Origin: Gigaspora margarita
Taxonomy: Eukaryota > Glomeromycota > Glomeromycetes > Diversisporales > Gigasporaceae
DNA: 64,000 bases
Direction: 5' to 3'
NCBI GenBank assembly: GCA_009809945.1
Contig: WTPW01001563.1
Coordinates: forward strand, 8,129-72,128
How positions within the stretch are numbered: the first letter of the stretch is position 1; each line of letters begins with the position of its first letter. The translations under genes and the position numbers were made by a program. Of this stretch, positions 46,833 to 58,928 are shown piece by piece. Under the pieces are notes generated by a model. It was not told the DNA's origin. It saw only the letters and a list, made by a program, of their open reading frames with translations, and did no database searches.

Positions 46833-47201
46833 TGTATTGATGAAGATTTAGCTTAATTAGGGTTAGGGTACTATTTTAGGATAGTTAGATAGAGATCTGT
46901 ATCAATAACGCAACTATTTCGTCGCGGGTTTCACCCTGTCGTATTATATTTATTATTCATTTGTGTACGAACGAACGCACCCCGGTATTTATTACGATTT
47001 ACATATTATACACGTGACCAATGACAAATAAATGTGTTGCGGGGTGACAAATAAATTTATCCTACAAAGTATTTCTTAAAAGTTTAATTTACTTTGTAAA
47101 TTCTAACAAAAAAATATATTCACAAAAGTTTAGTATAAACTATAACTCCTTTAATTTTGCCTAAAATTTACATATTATACGGATTTACATATACACATAG
47201 T
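46833..47201. other. Intergenic DNA 3' of the NUFIP1-like gene
   Basis: Contains TTAGGGTTAGGGTAC (46857). CACGTGACC and CCGGTATTTATTACG lie in a slightly GC-richer patch (46900-47050). No gene recognised. Confidence 0.45.
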
Positions 47202-47364
47202 CAGTGTTATAAATTCCAAAAATTTTTATTGGCGCGAACGCAAAAAAAAAAATGCTCTAAAAAAAAATTTATATGCGCGTTATATATACGGAGAGCCTCG
47301 ATATATGCGCAAATTTAAATCTAAGTGCGCTGCGCCTACTGCGCCGATCCAATATAAATCACTG
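47202..47364. mobile_element. Family G hAT-like MITE, copy 2, 163 bp
   Basis: The ends CAGTGTTATAAATTCC and GATCCAATATAAATCACTG are flanked by the perfect duplication CACATAGT (47194-47201 and 47365-47372). The interior is the reverse of 14910-15071, including GTGCGCTGCGCCTACTGCGC. Confidence 0.9.
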
Positions 47365-47613
47365 CACATAGTACATAAATAATTTATATTTCTTAGTAAA
47401 TATTTAACTAATTTTAATTATTAAAATCAGAAAAAACTATTCTATAACTTTATTGAAAATTTAAAATAACTTATTGATTAATTGTTTTTTTTTTTAATTT
47501 TAAAAAGACAAAAACTTTTACATTAGTTTTATATATTATATAATTTGTAAACAGTGCTTCCTACTTTTATGTAATTTCATTCGAAACATTTATACAATAT
47601 TAGGTGATGTTAA

Positions 47614-49144
47614 CTATAAAGTTTTTTTTAACGAATCCTGGTCAATTACTTCAATTAAAGGGCCTTTAGCATTTTTCAAAGAATCATTTGTAACGACACC
47701 AAAAAAATTGTTATCAGCAATATATCTGAGACATTGCAAAATTGCATTCTTTTCTTGTACTTTTTCTTTATATAATAACTAAAGAATAGAAAATGTAATA
47801 ACTCGTTAAAAACATTAATAAGGACAATGTATTAGAAGATACAAAATCCAGTTACCATTTCACGAAGATTCCTTTGGCGAACCCTTTGATGATCCGGCGG
47901 GCGTTGAAGTGGTGGACAAATCTTAAATATGAAAAATAATTAAGATTTATTTATAAAAAAATACGGGCGAAAGATTAGATCATAAATAAGTACCATTATT
48001 CCCCTATGTTGATTGCCACATTTTTTCCCTCTGGGGCAGTGACCAGGTCGATATTTAATACAGATATTGCTATAAAACTTTTCGATTATATTTGTAGATT
48101 CAGAAGCAACTTTCTTATTTTTATAAGTAGGTTTATAAGCCGGAATAAAGTTTGTCGGGTTGTCCAAATCAAGAGTAGTTCCAGCTGCTTCAGCTGCAAT
48201 TACCAAATCTGTTATTCCACATGGGCCACCGAATTTATCTATTTCATGCCTACTAATTTTTCTTTTTGAATAATCATCCTCTTGTTTAAGTTTACGTTTT
48301 ATTCCGTTCTTATCAACTTTTATTACCAGTCCTCGTGCGATCCTCTCAGCTTCTGCTTGTTGCTATTGTGATTGTTGGAATATAGTGATATGAATTTTTA
48401 TAAATATTAAGGATAAAATAGGACACCCTTTTACCTTTCGTGCGATATTAGTATCTGTTGGATAATTTCTTTTTCTATCTTCAATCCATTTAGCGATTGC
48501 TTCAGGAGTATCAAGTTTGAAATCCATTAAGGGTTTCAAATATCTACATAAAGCTACTCATTGTTAGATACTTTAAATGAAATTTTTACAACTGATTAAG
48601 CATTTCAAATTGATAATTACGGTTCATCATCATATAGTCCCATTTCGTAAAGCTCCAATAATTTTAAATTTTTTTGATCTAATCCTGTATTAGAAGAATT
48701 CGAATTCGAACCGTGATTTTGGTTATTGCTTTGATGTTTATCAATATCATTTTGTCGATGTTGGTTTTTATAGAGAAGTGTTGTAGTTGCAGCAAATGCA
48801 GCTTGAGAAGCCGCAAATCCAGCTTGATTCGTCATTTCATATTCTGAATTATTTTGTCCAAATCCAACACCTCCACGATTACGACCAAGACTATTTGTTC
48901 GAGATAATCGTTGTGGCGGTCGTTGTGGTGGCGGTGGTGGTGGTGGTAAGCTATAATTACACGGAAGAATCCCTCGTTCAGATGACATTATCCAAAAGTT
49001 TGTTAAATTATTTTGTCCAAACCCAACACTTCCACGATCACGACCATGACTATTTGTTCGAGATAGTCGTTGCGGCGGTCGTTGTGGTGGCGGTGGTGGT
49101 GGTAAGCTATAACTACACGGAAGAATCCCTCGTTCAGATGACAT
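47614..49144 (-). CDS. NUFIP1/Rsa1-like protein with CCCH zinc finger, 5 exons, 410 aa
   Basis: Exons on the minus strand: 49144-48621, 48543-48435, 48362-47994, 47921-47856, 47778-47614; introns 72-77 bp, all GT...AG; total 1233 nt ending in TAG. Residues 185-211 (LDTPEAIAKWIEDRKRNYPT...) match the conserved NUFIP1 segment that binds the snoRNP factor SNU13/15.5K, so the protein probably helps assemble box C/D snoRNPs with the R2TP chaperone in the nucleus. A CCCH finger lies at C312-x7-C320-x5-C326-x3-H330. The C-terminus (KNAILQCLRYIADNNFF) is helical and resembles the end of fungal relatives. The N-terminus is low-complexity with a 52-residue tandem duplication holding seven- or six-proline runs and RPPQRLSRTNS. 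The duplicated unit starts upstream of the chosen Met, and the frame stays open there, so translation could begin earlier. The plus-strand frame 48787-49179 is a shadow. Confidence 0.85.
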
Positions 49145-49354
49145 TATCCAAAAGTTTGTTAAATTATTTTGATTTTTAAGATTTGAAGCATATACAGTAT
49201 TGCAGTATCGGGTATATAACTGATAAAAGATATCTGATATCTGATATAGATTTTTTTATTTGGCCAATCATGGTGGACTTTCATTCTGATTGGCTGTCCC
49301 GTTACAAAATCTGATTGGCTAAACAAGATCTTGCCACTAGCTGCTAGCTGCTAG
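49145..49354. other. Upstream region of the NUFIP1-like gene
   Basis: GATATCTGATATCTGATATAG (49229-49249) is a short repeat. CTGCTAGCTGCTAG just before 49355 supplies the target of the next element. No promoter motif can be fixed. Confidence 0.4.
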
Positions 49355-50679
49355 TAGGGTTCTCAATGGGCCGGGTCGGGCCGGGTTTACCCAAACCCAA
49401 GCCCGGCCCATTGAATTATAAACCCAACCCAAGCCCGGCCAATTCATAATTTGCAAATAGTATTATAGTCAACTAATTAATTAATTAGTTAGTTAATTAA
49501 TTGATTAAATGACTAATTAAATTAGTTAGTATATCAAAATGGCTTAGATATAATTGCATAGCTACTATGAAACAACTAGTTAATGATATCAACTAATTGA
49601 CCAACTAATTGATTAATTAATTAATTGATTAATTATTGCCAATTGATTAATTGTCTAATAAAATTATTATTGATTAGTTGGCAACTTAGCAACTAAATCA
49701 ATTTTCAATTTGGAACACTAAGATAATTATATTCTATAGATAACTTAATCATTAAAATGTTAAATAACATATTCTTGAATCTATTATGCTATATTATACT
49801 AAAATTACAAACCTTACCAAATTAACTAGGATCAATTTTTAATCAATAGGAGCTATATATTTTTAATGGGTATTACTGGGTTTTATCGGGCCTCTTTATA
49901 ATACCCGGGCCCGGCCCATTATTTTACAAGCCCAACCCAAGCCCGGCCCAATTAATCACGGGCCTAAAATTTGGGCCCAGGCCCGGCCCAGGCCCGGCCC
50001 AACCCANATAATTTGCAAATAGTATTATAGTCAACTAATTAATTAATTAGTTAGTTAATTAATTGATTAAATGACTAATTAAATTAGTTAGTATATCAAA
50101 ATGGCTTAGATATAATTGCATAGCTACTATGAAACAACTAGTTAATGATATCAACTAATTGACCAACTAATTGATTAATTAATTAATTGATTAATTATTG
50201 CCAATTGATTAATTGTCTAATAAAATTATTATTGATTAGTTGGCAACTTAGCAACTAAATCAATTTTCAATTTGGAACACTAAGATAATTATATTCTATA
50301 GATAACTTAATCATTAAAATGTTAAATAACATATTCTTGAATCTATTATGCTATATTATACTAAAATTACAAACCTTACCAAATTAACTAGGATCAATTT
50401 TTAATCAATAGGAGCTATATATTTTTAATGGGTATTACTGGGTTTTATCGGGCCTCTTTATAATACCCGGGCCCGGCCCATTATTTTACAAGCCCAACCC
50501 AAGCCCGGCCCAATTAATTACGGGCTTAAAAATTTGGGCNCAGTCTNNGCNCATTATTTTTCAAGCCCAACCCAAGCCCGGCCCAATTAATCACGGGCCT
50601 AAAATTTGGGCCCAGGCCCGGCCCAGGCCCGGCCCAACCCACAAATTGTCGGGTTTGGCCCGGCCCATTGCAAACCCTA
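49355..50679. mobile_element. hAT-like element with GGGCCGGG arrays, internally duplicated in the assembly
   Basis: TAGGGTTCTCAATGGGCC and GGCCCATTGCAAACCCTA form the terminal repeats. GCTGCTAG flanks both sides (49347-49354 and 50680-50687). Subterminal arrays of CCCAACCCAAGCCCGGCCCA stand in both orientations. A ~530-bp block (from ATAATTTGCAAATAGTATTA) occurs twice in direct orientation (49448 and 50009), almost identical, with an N at 50007 and further N at 50540-50552. The doubling may be an assembly artefact; the true element would then be about 760 bp. Confidence 0.88.
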
Positions 50680-50698
50680 GCTGCTAGGTTATACTAAT

Positions 50699-51145
50699 TA
50701 GGGCTGTTAATAGAGTGATTCAGAGTGATGTGGAGCATACTCTGCCAGAGTAAACATCAAAACCACACCACACTGGAGGTCACAACTCCAGATTATACTC
50801 CATAATTTGCTCCAAATTGTCACTTCAGACTAAATTTTATGACATATTAAAAACTATTTTCTAAATTGCAATATATATTTCAATATCTAGAACAAACTCT
50901 ATTGAATGCTACAATGTTAATTAACTTGATAATTTTTATTTTCGATGTACAACAATTAGCAATAAATTATTTATATTTTTAATCCAGAGCAGTATTAGTA
51001 GTAACTCTAGATTATAAACCACTCTGTTTTCTTTTTACATTAATCTGAAGTGGTGTAATGTCTAGACCACACTGGCATGGAGTGGTTTATACTCCTAGCA
51101 GGTTCCTAGCTTACTCCAGAGTATTATGCTCCATTAACAGCCCTA
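50699..51145. mobile_element. hAT-like MITE, TAGGGCTGTTAAT ends, 447 bp
   Basis: TAGGGCTGTTAATAGAG is mirrored by CTCCATTAACAGCCCTA. ATACTAAT flanks both sides (50691-50698 and 51146-51153). The interior repeats AGTGGTTTATACTCC and CTCCAGAGT motifs in both orientations. Only three bases separate its left duplication from the right duplication of the previous element. Confidence 0.92.
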
Positions 51146-51153
51146 ATACTAAT

Positions 51154-52860
51154 GCATCAATTCTGATGCACTATCACGTGATAGGATATCAAATCAGATT
51201 TCGAACGTGAAAATCAAGTTAATTTCTGAATTAAATATCAATAAAAGTAAACGAAAATAAAATACAACCTGACAAAACAATTCAAGAACTAACAATTCGC
51301 ATTTTTTGTGACCCTAGCTGGATGGTATACGAAAATTTATAAGGGTGCATGAGTAGAAACGATAAATGCATATTTTCGCTCACATTTTTAACATTTGAAA
51401 AGTTTGCGTTGTAATTGTGTTTATGGTTTTAGCTATATATCCGATATGAATTAAATTTTTTTCCGAGAATGTTAAGTCATATTTTAACACACTAAAAAAA
51501 CTCGTTCATAATTGTGAAACGCAAAATTCCCAAATTTGCGGTTTTGCCCCTAGCTAACGGGTTATTAGTAAAATTTAGTTAATTCCGGAAGCTCGGGTTA
51601 CACGAAAGGCAAAATTTTTTGGCACTAACCTACTAAAAATTGGGGTGTTACACAACAAATGATTTACTATCATGATTACTGACTTAGCTGTTAGGTAGCA
51701 CACCCACAAAATTGTCCCCCCTGTAATTTTACTGTAGTTTGGGTTAGGGTTAGGTTAAGGTTAGAGTTAGAACGATAGAGTTTCTATAGTAAAATTTCAC
51801 GAGGAGCATTTTTAATTAGGCCGCAGAAGGTGGTTTCTTAATTAAAATTTCTGGTTTTTTTTTGTAAAAAATGGTTCGCTTCGATTGTTTACGTTACACC
51901 TGATCTTGAAATTTGATCACTTATTTTTTTATACGTATATATTATAAACTTCAAAACGGTAAACCGTTTTTTACCTAAGCAAATCTAGCGCTGTAACTAC
52001 TGATTTATGCATATAATTAAAGAAATCTACGTTGCCAAATTTTCAATTTACTTACCTGTTACGTAAGTAAATTGAAAATTTGGCAAAAGCCGTTAAAAGT
52101 GATCGACAAAATTTCATAGTGCTGTAGTGCGCCCAATTATTATGCTGCACTACTGCAAATCATTTGATGCCACTTTAAAATCCCGATCATCCGTTTTTTA
52201 ATCAGCTAAAAATCAAACTTATTTTGACACGAATTTTTAAAAATTTTTTGGGGGATTTTTTTGTTTTTTTTTCGCTTTTTTTTAAAGGTTGAGTTAGGTT
52301 TTAGGGTTGGGATTGATAGCTAAAGAGTATATGTGGATTTTAACAGGGCTTATATTTTCAAATCTCGACCCCCAGATTTCAGCATCATTTGTCACCAAAA
52401 TTAAATTTTAGTTACCCGTATAGCTACGAAATAAACGTAGGGGCGTTATTTCAAATTTCGGCTGAAATTCGAAATTACATCCCTGCATGCAGCCCAATGG
52501 AGCTCTAAATGGAACTAGTTATTTCGCGACTATACCAGATACGGTACCAAATTATATATTAACCAATCAATACTAAACCTCGAACAATTTTTTTTGAACC
52601 TCCGATCTATACCGACAAACGTGTCTAACCTAAGGTTACTGGCCGCAAAATGTCGTAATAGTTGTAATTGCCGTAATGGTTATAATTATTATAATAGGTT
52701 GTAAGTAACTAATCTGATTTTAATAAAAATCAAGACAAATAAATAACTTGCATAAGTCTGCAATATGTGAAAATTGAGACATGGCAAATCAAGAATAAAA
52801 ATGATCAGAAGAATTACACAGTCTCCCGTATAATAATAGCGTAACTCAGTTGCCATCTAT
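51154..52860. other. Intergenic DNA with telomere-like motifs, a 24-bp hairpin and a MITE
   Basis: 51154-51640 has no recognisable content. GGGTTAGGGTTAGGTTAAGG is at 51730-51749. A perfect 24-bp inverted repeat lies at 52032-52055 and 52063-52086. At about 52155-52406 a relative of the 13848 element (right end CAGATTTCAGCATCATTTGT) carries TTAGGTTTTAGGGTTGGG. No gene. Confidence 0.5.
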
Positions 52861-52899
52861 TTATGATCTTTAAAACTACATGTTACGTTGACTAGAATA

Positions 52900-53345
52900 G
52901 CTGAGTAAGTTTTGTAACAGAATTTTTTTACATTAACTCACAATAAAAATCGGATAATTCCAATGCAAACTACATTAGAAATCACGATAATTTCAATGCA
53001 AACAAACTTAACGCATACTGTAATCACTAGAAAACGAGTTAAAGTTCTATGACAAAATTTTTATATAGAAATTATGATAATTTTAATGCAAATTATCATA
53101 ACAACCTATAATGGTCACTGGAATAGGAATAAAGTTCTATAACAGAATTTTTACAGTAACTCATGATAGAATTGTGATAATTCTAATCCAGACCAACATG
53201 CTGTTATATTATTAGAAAAGCAAGTTTTATAACAGAATTTTTTATAGTAACTCACAATAAAAATCACTTTTTTACAACACAATAATTTCAATGCAAACTA
53301 ACTCTCGTATTATGTGTTGATAAGTTTGTAACAGAATTTTTCAGG
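52900..53345. repeat. Degenerate tandem repeat, ~90-130-bp unit, about four copies
   Basis: TAACAGAATTTTT, ACTCACAATAAAAATC and GATAATTTCAATGCAAAC recur in the same order four times with heavy divergence. No open frame survives. Confidence 0.7.
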
Positions 53346-54251
53346 ATTATACTGGTCCTGCGCAGCATCAAGTTGCTGCGTAGCTACTCTAATAATTATT
53401 AATTACCTGCATTACTACAACTCTAAATTGTTGATATATTTCAAGATCATATTAATCAAATATATGATTTCTTTGGTGAATCCAAAATTTATACTTGTAA
53501 ATAAGATCTTTTATTAAACTACACAGAATCACAGAAATATTTTACAACTTGATTAAACCTATTACGGCACACAACCTTAGTCTAACCATCTTCCCACTAT
53601 TTAAACCCATCCTTGACGCATTTATTAGATTAGAGCTAGGATCCTTTGAATATATTTACGGGTTTTAGTCATCCACAATAGTATTTGAATGAATATATTT
53701 TATATATTTTATATATGGATATCCATAAACTACACGTAAAAGAATTTATGGATTCTGGTTATATATTCATTGAATATTCATGTCTAATCTAATCTAATCT
53801 AATCCTCATGAATTTTGTGTAGCTGAATTATGCTTTTATAATTGAATATTCATCATTTTTAACCGTGGATCTCGGTTTCCCTCCCCTTGGTATAGTGGGA
53901 CTTACAAAATTTATCGGATCATTCCAACAAAATGCTGGTAGTTTAATGACATAAAAAGAGAACATTCGAATTTCTCCAGGACTTTTTAAAAGAATAATAT
54001 TTTTAAAAATAAACTTCGATCAATGTCATTTTTTAACATTATTGTTATCTTTAAAATTTTTAACATTATTGTTATCTTTAAAATTTTAAACACTGGATAA
54101 GATATTTGATCTGATCTAATATCAGATTCGGATATAGATATAGCATGTCAATGACATGATATTATATATTCATTGACATCTAATATTACGATAATAGACG
54201 TGCGTTTATACCTATTTTTATTTTTAGGCATGCCACTCATCATACTGTATA
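53346..54251. other. Intergenic DNA with small tandem repeats
   Basis: (TCTAA) repeats four times at 53784-53804. A 30-bp TTTTTAACATTATTGTTATC unit is duplicated at 54030-54095. GAATATTCAT-type words recur at 53760-53860. No gene. Confidence 0.5.
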
Positions 54252-54397
54252 CAGTCGCACCCCCTAAGTGCACCCCCCCCCCCTTGGGACCATAGCACTT
54301 AATAAAAAAATTTATAATTATTATAGTAAAAAGGTATCGCAAACTTAAAAAAATCAACCAATCAACGTGGATCGACGTGAATTTTACCTATTTTACC
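54252..54397. mobile_element. Left end of a CAGTCGCAC-family element
   Basis: TA then CAGTCGCACCCCCTAAGTGC (54252) matches the terminus at 1729. The matching right end is not found; the next element begins at 54398. Confidence 0.6.
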
Positions 54398-55264
54398 AGG
54401 ACCCCGAACAATATAGAGGTTATATTGGCTTTAATATAAACTTTTTGTAAATTTTATCCACTTTTTATTAGAGCTAATTAACCTTATTTTATAATATAAG
54501 CTTTAATATTTAAATAATTTATCCATTTAACAAATATAACAAATATAAAAAAATTTTTTTCTAAAAAAAAATTTTCTCCAAAAAAACTTTCCTTTCAAAA
54601 AAAATTTTCACCGAAAAAAATTTTTTCAAAAAAAAATTTTTTTGGGTATTATTTTATGGACACCTGTCGCCATGACGACTCTGTGATCGACCAATCGAAT
54701 TGATTACATGACAATATGAGCACGTGATGCATGTAATCAAATTCGATTGGTCGATCACATACACTTGAGAGTTTTCCTTGAATCGTTAAAATAATGTTGA
54801 TTTTAAAAGCGAAAACATAAAATTATTTTTAAAAAACTGACACATATCAGCTGCTCGTTGTTACACATTCTACTTATATCTCATTGATTCAAATGATCAG
54901 TTATTGTACAATTGACCAATTGATCAAAGTTTTTAGATTCTATTTAATGTGAAACAAAAAATCAACTTCGCATGGCCAAAAAGTTTTTAAGAACAATAAA
55001 AATTTAAATTATACTCTTTTGAGAACACGGGCTTAATGTATAAAAATAAAACCGGTTCCAAGCTTTAATTTTTTTTATTAAAAACCAGGTTTAATAAGCT
55101 TTAATTTATTTAATTTTATTTTTTTTTAATTTAATTTTTTTTTTTAATTTATTTTTTTTTAATTTAATTTTTTTTTAATTTAATTTTTTTTTTAATTAAT
55201 TTATTTTTTTTTAATTATTTTTTTTTTTAATTTTTACTTAATAAACGTTATTTTTTTTTTTNTT

Positions 55265-56130
55265 TAAAACTAAGAAAACGAAATGGGATGACAAACAAGA
55301 ATGGTGGATGAAAACAAGAAAAAAAACAGAATGGGACAACAAGGAAACGGGATGAAAATGGTGGATGAAAAAAAAAGAAACCAGTAAAAAAAGGGAGAAA
55401 ACGAGGACAAGAACGGACTAAAATTAGACTACAAAACAAAGCGACAAAGACACCGAAAGATGCAGAAAATGGAAGGCAAAAATGAAGAATAAATCAAAAA
55501 CCTACGACAAAGACACATTAATAAAAACTTGAATGCAAATAAAAAATGAATCGACTGAGAACAAAAAAAAACTTGGAACTTACTGGAAAACACCACGAAC
55601 CTACCAACGAAGTCACCGAAAGAATCCATAGAAAAATGACAAACTCACTGAAACTGACAAAGAAGAACTCACTAAAACTAACGAGAATAACTTACCAAAA
55701 AAACGATGAAGAACTTGCTAGAAGAACCACTGGAAAGCCTACTAAAAAGAACCTATTGAAACCCTACAAAAATGACGAACAAATATGAAGGACTTAACAA
55801 AAAAACAACCTACTGAATCACCAAAATAACGTTAAATCCACCGATCTAAAAGCAACTTTACGCTCCTACTATGGCTCCAACTACTGCTCCAATGACAGCT
55901 CCAATGATGACTCCAACGAAAGTTTGAAACCCGCAAAAAACAACGAACAAATACGAAGGACTTAACGAAAAAAAAACAACCTACCAAATCGTTAAATCCA
56001 CTGATCTAAACGTGACTTTACGCTCCTACTATGGCTTCAACTGCTCCAATGATGGCTTCAATGACGACTCCAATGACGATTCCAAGAAAGCTCCAGTGAC
56101 GGCTCCAACGATGGCTCTAGCGACGCTTTA
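55265..56130. repeat. T-poor degenerate repeat block
   Basis: The plus strand is almost free of T at first, dominated by A, G and C words (GGGATGACAA, GAACTCACTAAAACTAACGA). Then come AATGATGGCTCCAACGA-like units. A ~170-bp segment (AACAAATACGAAGGACTTAA ... TTTACGCTCCTACTATGGCT) is present twice in tandem (about 55775 and 55947). The 80-codon frame at 55546 is compositional. Confidence 0.65.
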
Positions 56131-56248
56131 AAAAAAAAAATTAAACATTAATAATAATAAAAAAATAAAAAATAAACTAAAAAATAATAAAAAATATTTA
56201 TATGATCGCCAATCTGTAAAATGATTGGACGATCATATAGGGTACGGT

Positions 56249-56483
56249 CAGTGTCTGAAATTGGGTTGCGGAGTCTGCGGACCGCAACAAATTTTAAATT
56301 TCCGCAACCAAAATCTAAAGTGCATATGCAAATTCCGCACATAAATTTGCAAATTTTACTTATAAATTTTGATTAAATGCTTATATGCGCAACTAAATTT
56401 TTATAAATTCTTATAATCCGCAACTATTTTTTTTTATTTAGTTGCAGCCCGCAACTAATTTAAAAATTGAATTTCAGACACTG
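56249..56483. mobile_element. hAT-like MITE nested in the cargo element, 235 bp
   Basis: CAGTGTCTGAAATTGGGTTG and AATTGAATTTCAGACACTG form the ends. GGTACGGT flanks both sides (56241-56248 and 56484-56491). TTGCGG and CCGCAAC motifs repeat inside in both orientations. Confidence 0.92.
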
Positions 56484-57096
56484 GGTACGGTCCAAATTTT
56501 AAATATAACTTATCTAAAATTTATTAATTTATCCATTTTAAATAACATAACATTAAAGGCTTTTATCCACTTTTAAATATAACCTTTTGGCCAATATCTG
56601 CTTTTCAAATATAACATCTTAGTAAAAAAGTGCCTTTTTTATCCAAAATTTCAATATAACCTTTATATGTATTATTCGGGGTCCTATTTTACCCCTATAA
56701 AGATCTTTCTCGATCTATTTTTTTTGACCAATTGGAGAGAACACAACGAAATTAACACAATATATTCACAAGAAACGCAAAACTTTAATTGGTGAATGGT
56801 TGTTTGCTAAATGTTTACTAAATGACTAAATGTGAATAATAAGTTATTTCATATGATTTATTTATTATTTATTAATTTAACATTAACTGTTAATGATGAT
56901 AATGATGAACAATGTCTGTATCTGGTATTGATGGCATTATAACTTTTTTACGTAATATTTTGGTCGAGTTTCCCATTGAAAGTATTATTAATTTTTCCAG
57001 GCTCTAATAAGGAGTTTATACCGATACAGGTGATAAGACTTTTTATTAAGTTGTGTTCATAAATACAACCTTTTTTTCTTTTAACGTTATGAGAAA

Positions 57097-58897
57097 ATGT
57101 ATGAAGCCAATTTTTTACACACTGGACTGCCCGTACATTCTACAGACCAAGATTCGTCAAGGTGTGATACTTACTTTGATGACTTTATAACTCCAAATGG
57201 CATAAATAATAACGGTCCCTCTATCGGTCAATTGCCAACAACTACCTCATACGAGTTTGAACAGTTTGCTGCTGCTCAATTTGCAAACAATAATCTGGCT
57301 GCTGCTAATTTATTCGACGCTTTCCAGTACTCATTTCCTTCCGCAAGAAACACCATATTCACTCAAGAGATTTTGAATTCTCCTGCATCTTTTTTGAATT
57401 CTTATAATATTCCTAAATATGATTGCCCTATAACGACTCCTCAAAATTTCCCTTCCATGCAAAGTTTTGATGTTTCACCAACTGGCACTACAATGACAGA
57501 ATTAAGTGCTTGCTCTTCTTCTGTAGAAGAGCCGTTTGATCAACAAATTAATACTAAAATTGATCCCTTAATGACTCAAAATGAAAACATGAATAAACGT
57601 GTTTCAGTGGAGCATGAATCTAATTTACAAGGTAGATCCTTAAAAAAGAAACGAAAAAGCACAGGTGGAATTGCTAAATCTATACCGAAATCATTAGATG
57701 GTCTTAAACCCTCTGCAACTAGATATACCAAGAATGATCCAATTTCTGAAAATCACTCCTCATATAATGAGGAAACTACATGTATTAATGGTTTAAATAT
57801 GGGTTCAAATATACAAACCATTGCCGCTCAAAATTCTTTGATGGTTAACGCCGATATACCTCCCTATGTTCCTGATGTATTTAATCAACCTTCTTGGCCT
57901 GAAACTGCAAATCAAAACTTTATACCGAATGTGATGAATTCAAACAGAATTACAGGTACGTCTTTCTATATATATATTTTTTTTTTTTTTATATATTAAA
58001 TCCCGTTACATTTTACGTATTAATATCGCTTAACTTATAAAATTTATCTGATTTAGATACGACTCAATTTCATAATATTCCAATGCTTCCTTCTGCACGT
58101 GATGCGGCGAATTCTACTGGTAAAGTCGCTATAACGCGACTCAAACCTCCACCTTCAACCGTTAGTTCACTCCCTCATTCTCAAATACAAACAAACAAAC
58201 AGCAAAAGAAAGTTGCCCATAATGCAATAGAGCGACGATACAGAAATAACATAAATGATCGTATAAATGAACTAAAAAATGTGGTCCCTGCTCTTAATCA
58301 TTTAAAACACAAGGACACTAAAGATGAAGAAGATGATAATGAAGTAGACGGTATTCAAGCCGCCACAAAATTAAATAAGGCGACAATACTGAGAAAGTCG
58401 ACTGAGTACATCACATATTTGAAGAACAATAACAAAAAAATCAAAAACGAGAATGAGGTATTAAGAAAGATGATTGAAGCTCTTCCAGGTGGTATTGAAC
58501 TATTTAACGCTTATAATATCAAAAAAATGGCGGTTGAAAGTGTCGGAACTCCATCGGATACATCTGAAGATGTCGATTCGGATCCTCCTGGTAGTGCTTC
58601 TCCTAACCATGAAGAATTTGATTATCTTCCACCAACTCCTCCATCATCTGTAAATACTGGTTCAAGAGCAATGATGGCTTTATTCATGTGTATGACATTT
58701 TTTACGTCATCAAGCTACGATCAGTATACTTCCCATCATCACAGTGAAGGTCGTGTTATGTCTAGTAATGAATCACCAATCAATAACAAGTCTGAAATTC
58801 CAAAAGGAACTTACAATTCCAATGATGGCACAATAACTATCAACATTTGGTAAGTTTATAATATTTGTACTGTATACTGTATATTGTTTTTATTTTA

Positions 58898-58928
<31 letters not shown>

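Larger units (their letters stand above)
54398..56685. mobile_element. 2.3-kb hAT-like element with T-poor, non-coding cargo
   Basis: AGGACCCCGAACAATATAGA and TATGTATTATTCGGGGTCCT form the terminal repeats. The 8-bp duplication ATTTTACC stands at 54390-54397 and 56686-56693. The ends share GGTTATATT-type subterminal repeats with the element at 30174. Inside: a 25-bp-arm palindrome (54685-54760), a T-run array (55070-55260, TTTTTTTTAATTTAATT units), a T-poor repeat block (55265-56130) and a nested hAT-like MITE (56249-56483). No transposase frame is visible. Confidence 0.88.

Noticed and set aside
48787..49179. 130-codon plus-strand frame with valine runs
   Set aside because: Antisense of the proline runs of the NUFIP1-like exon.
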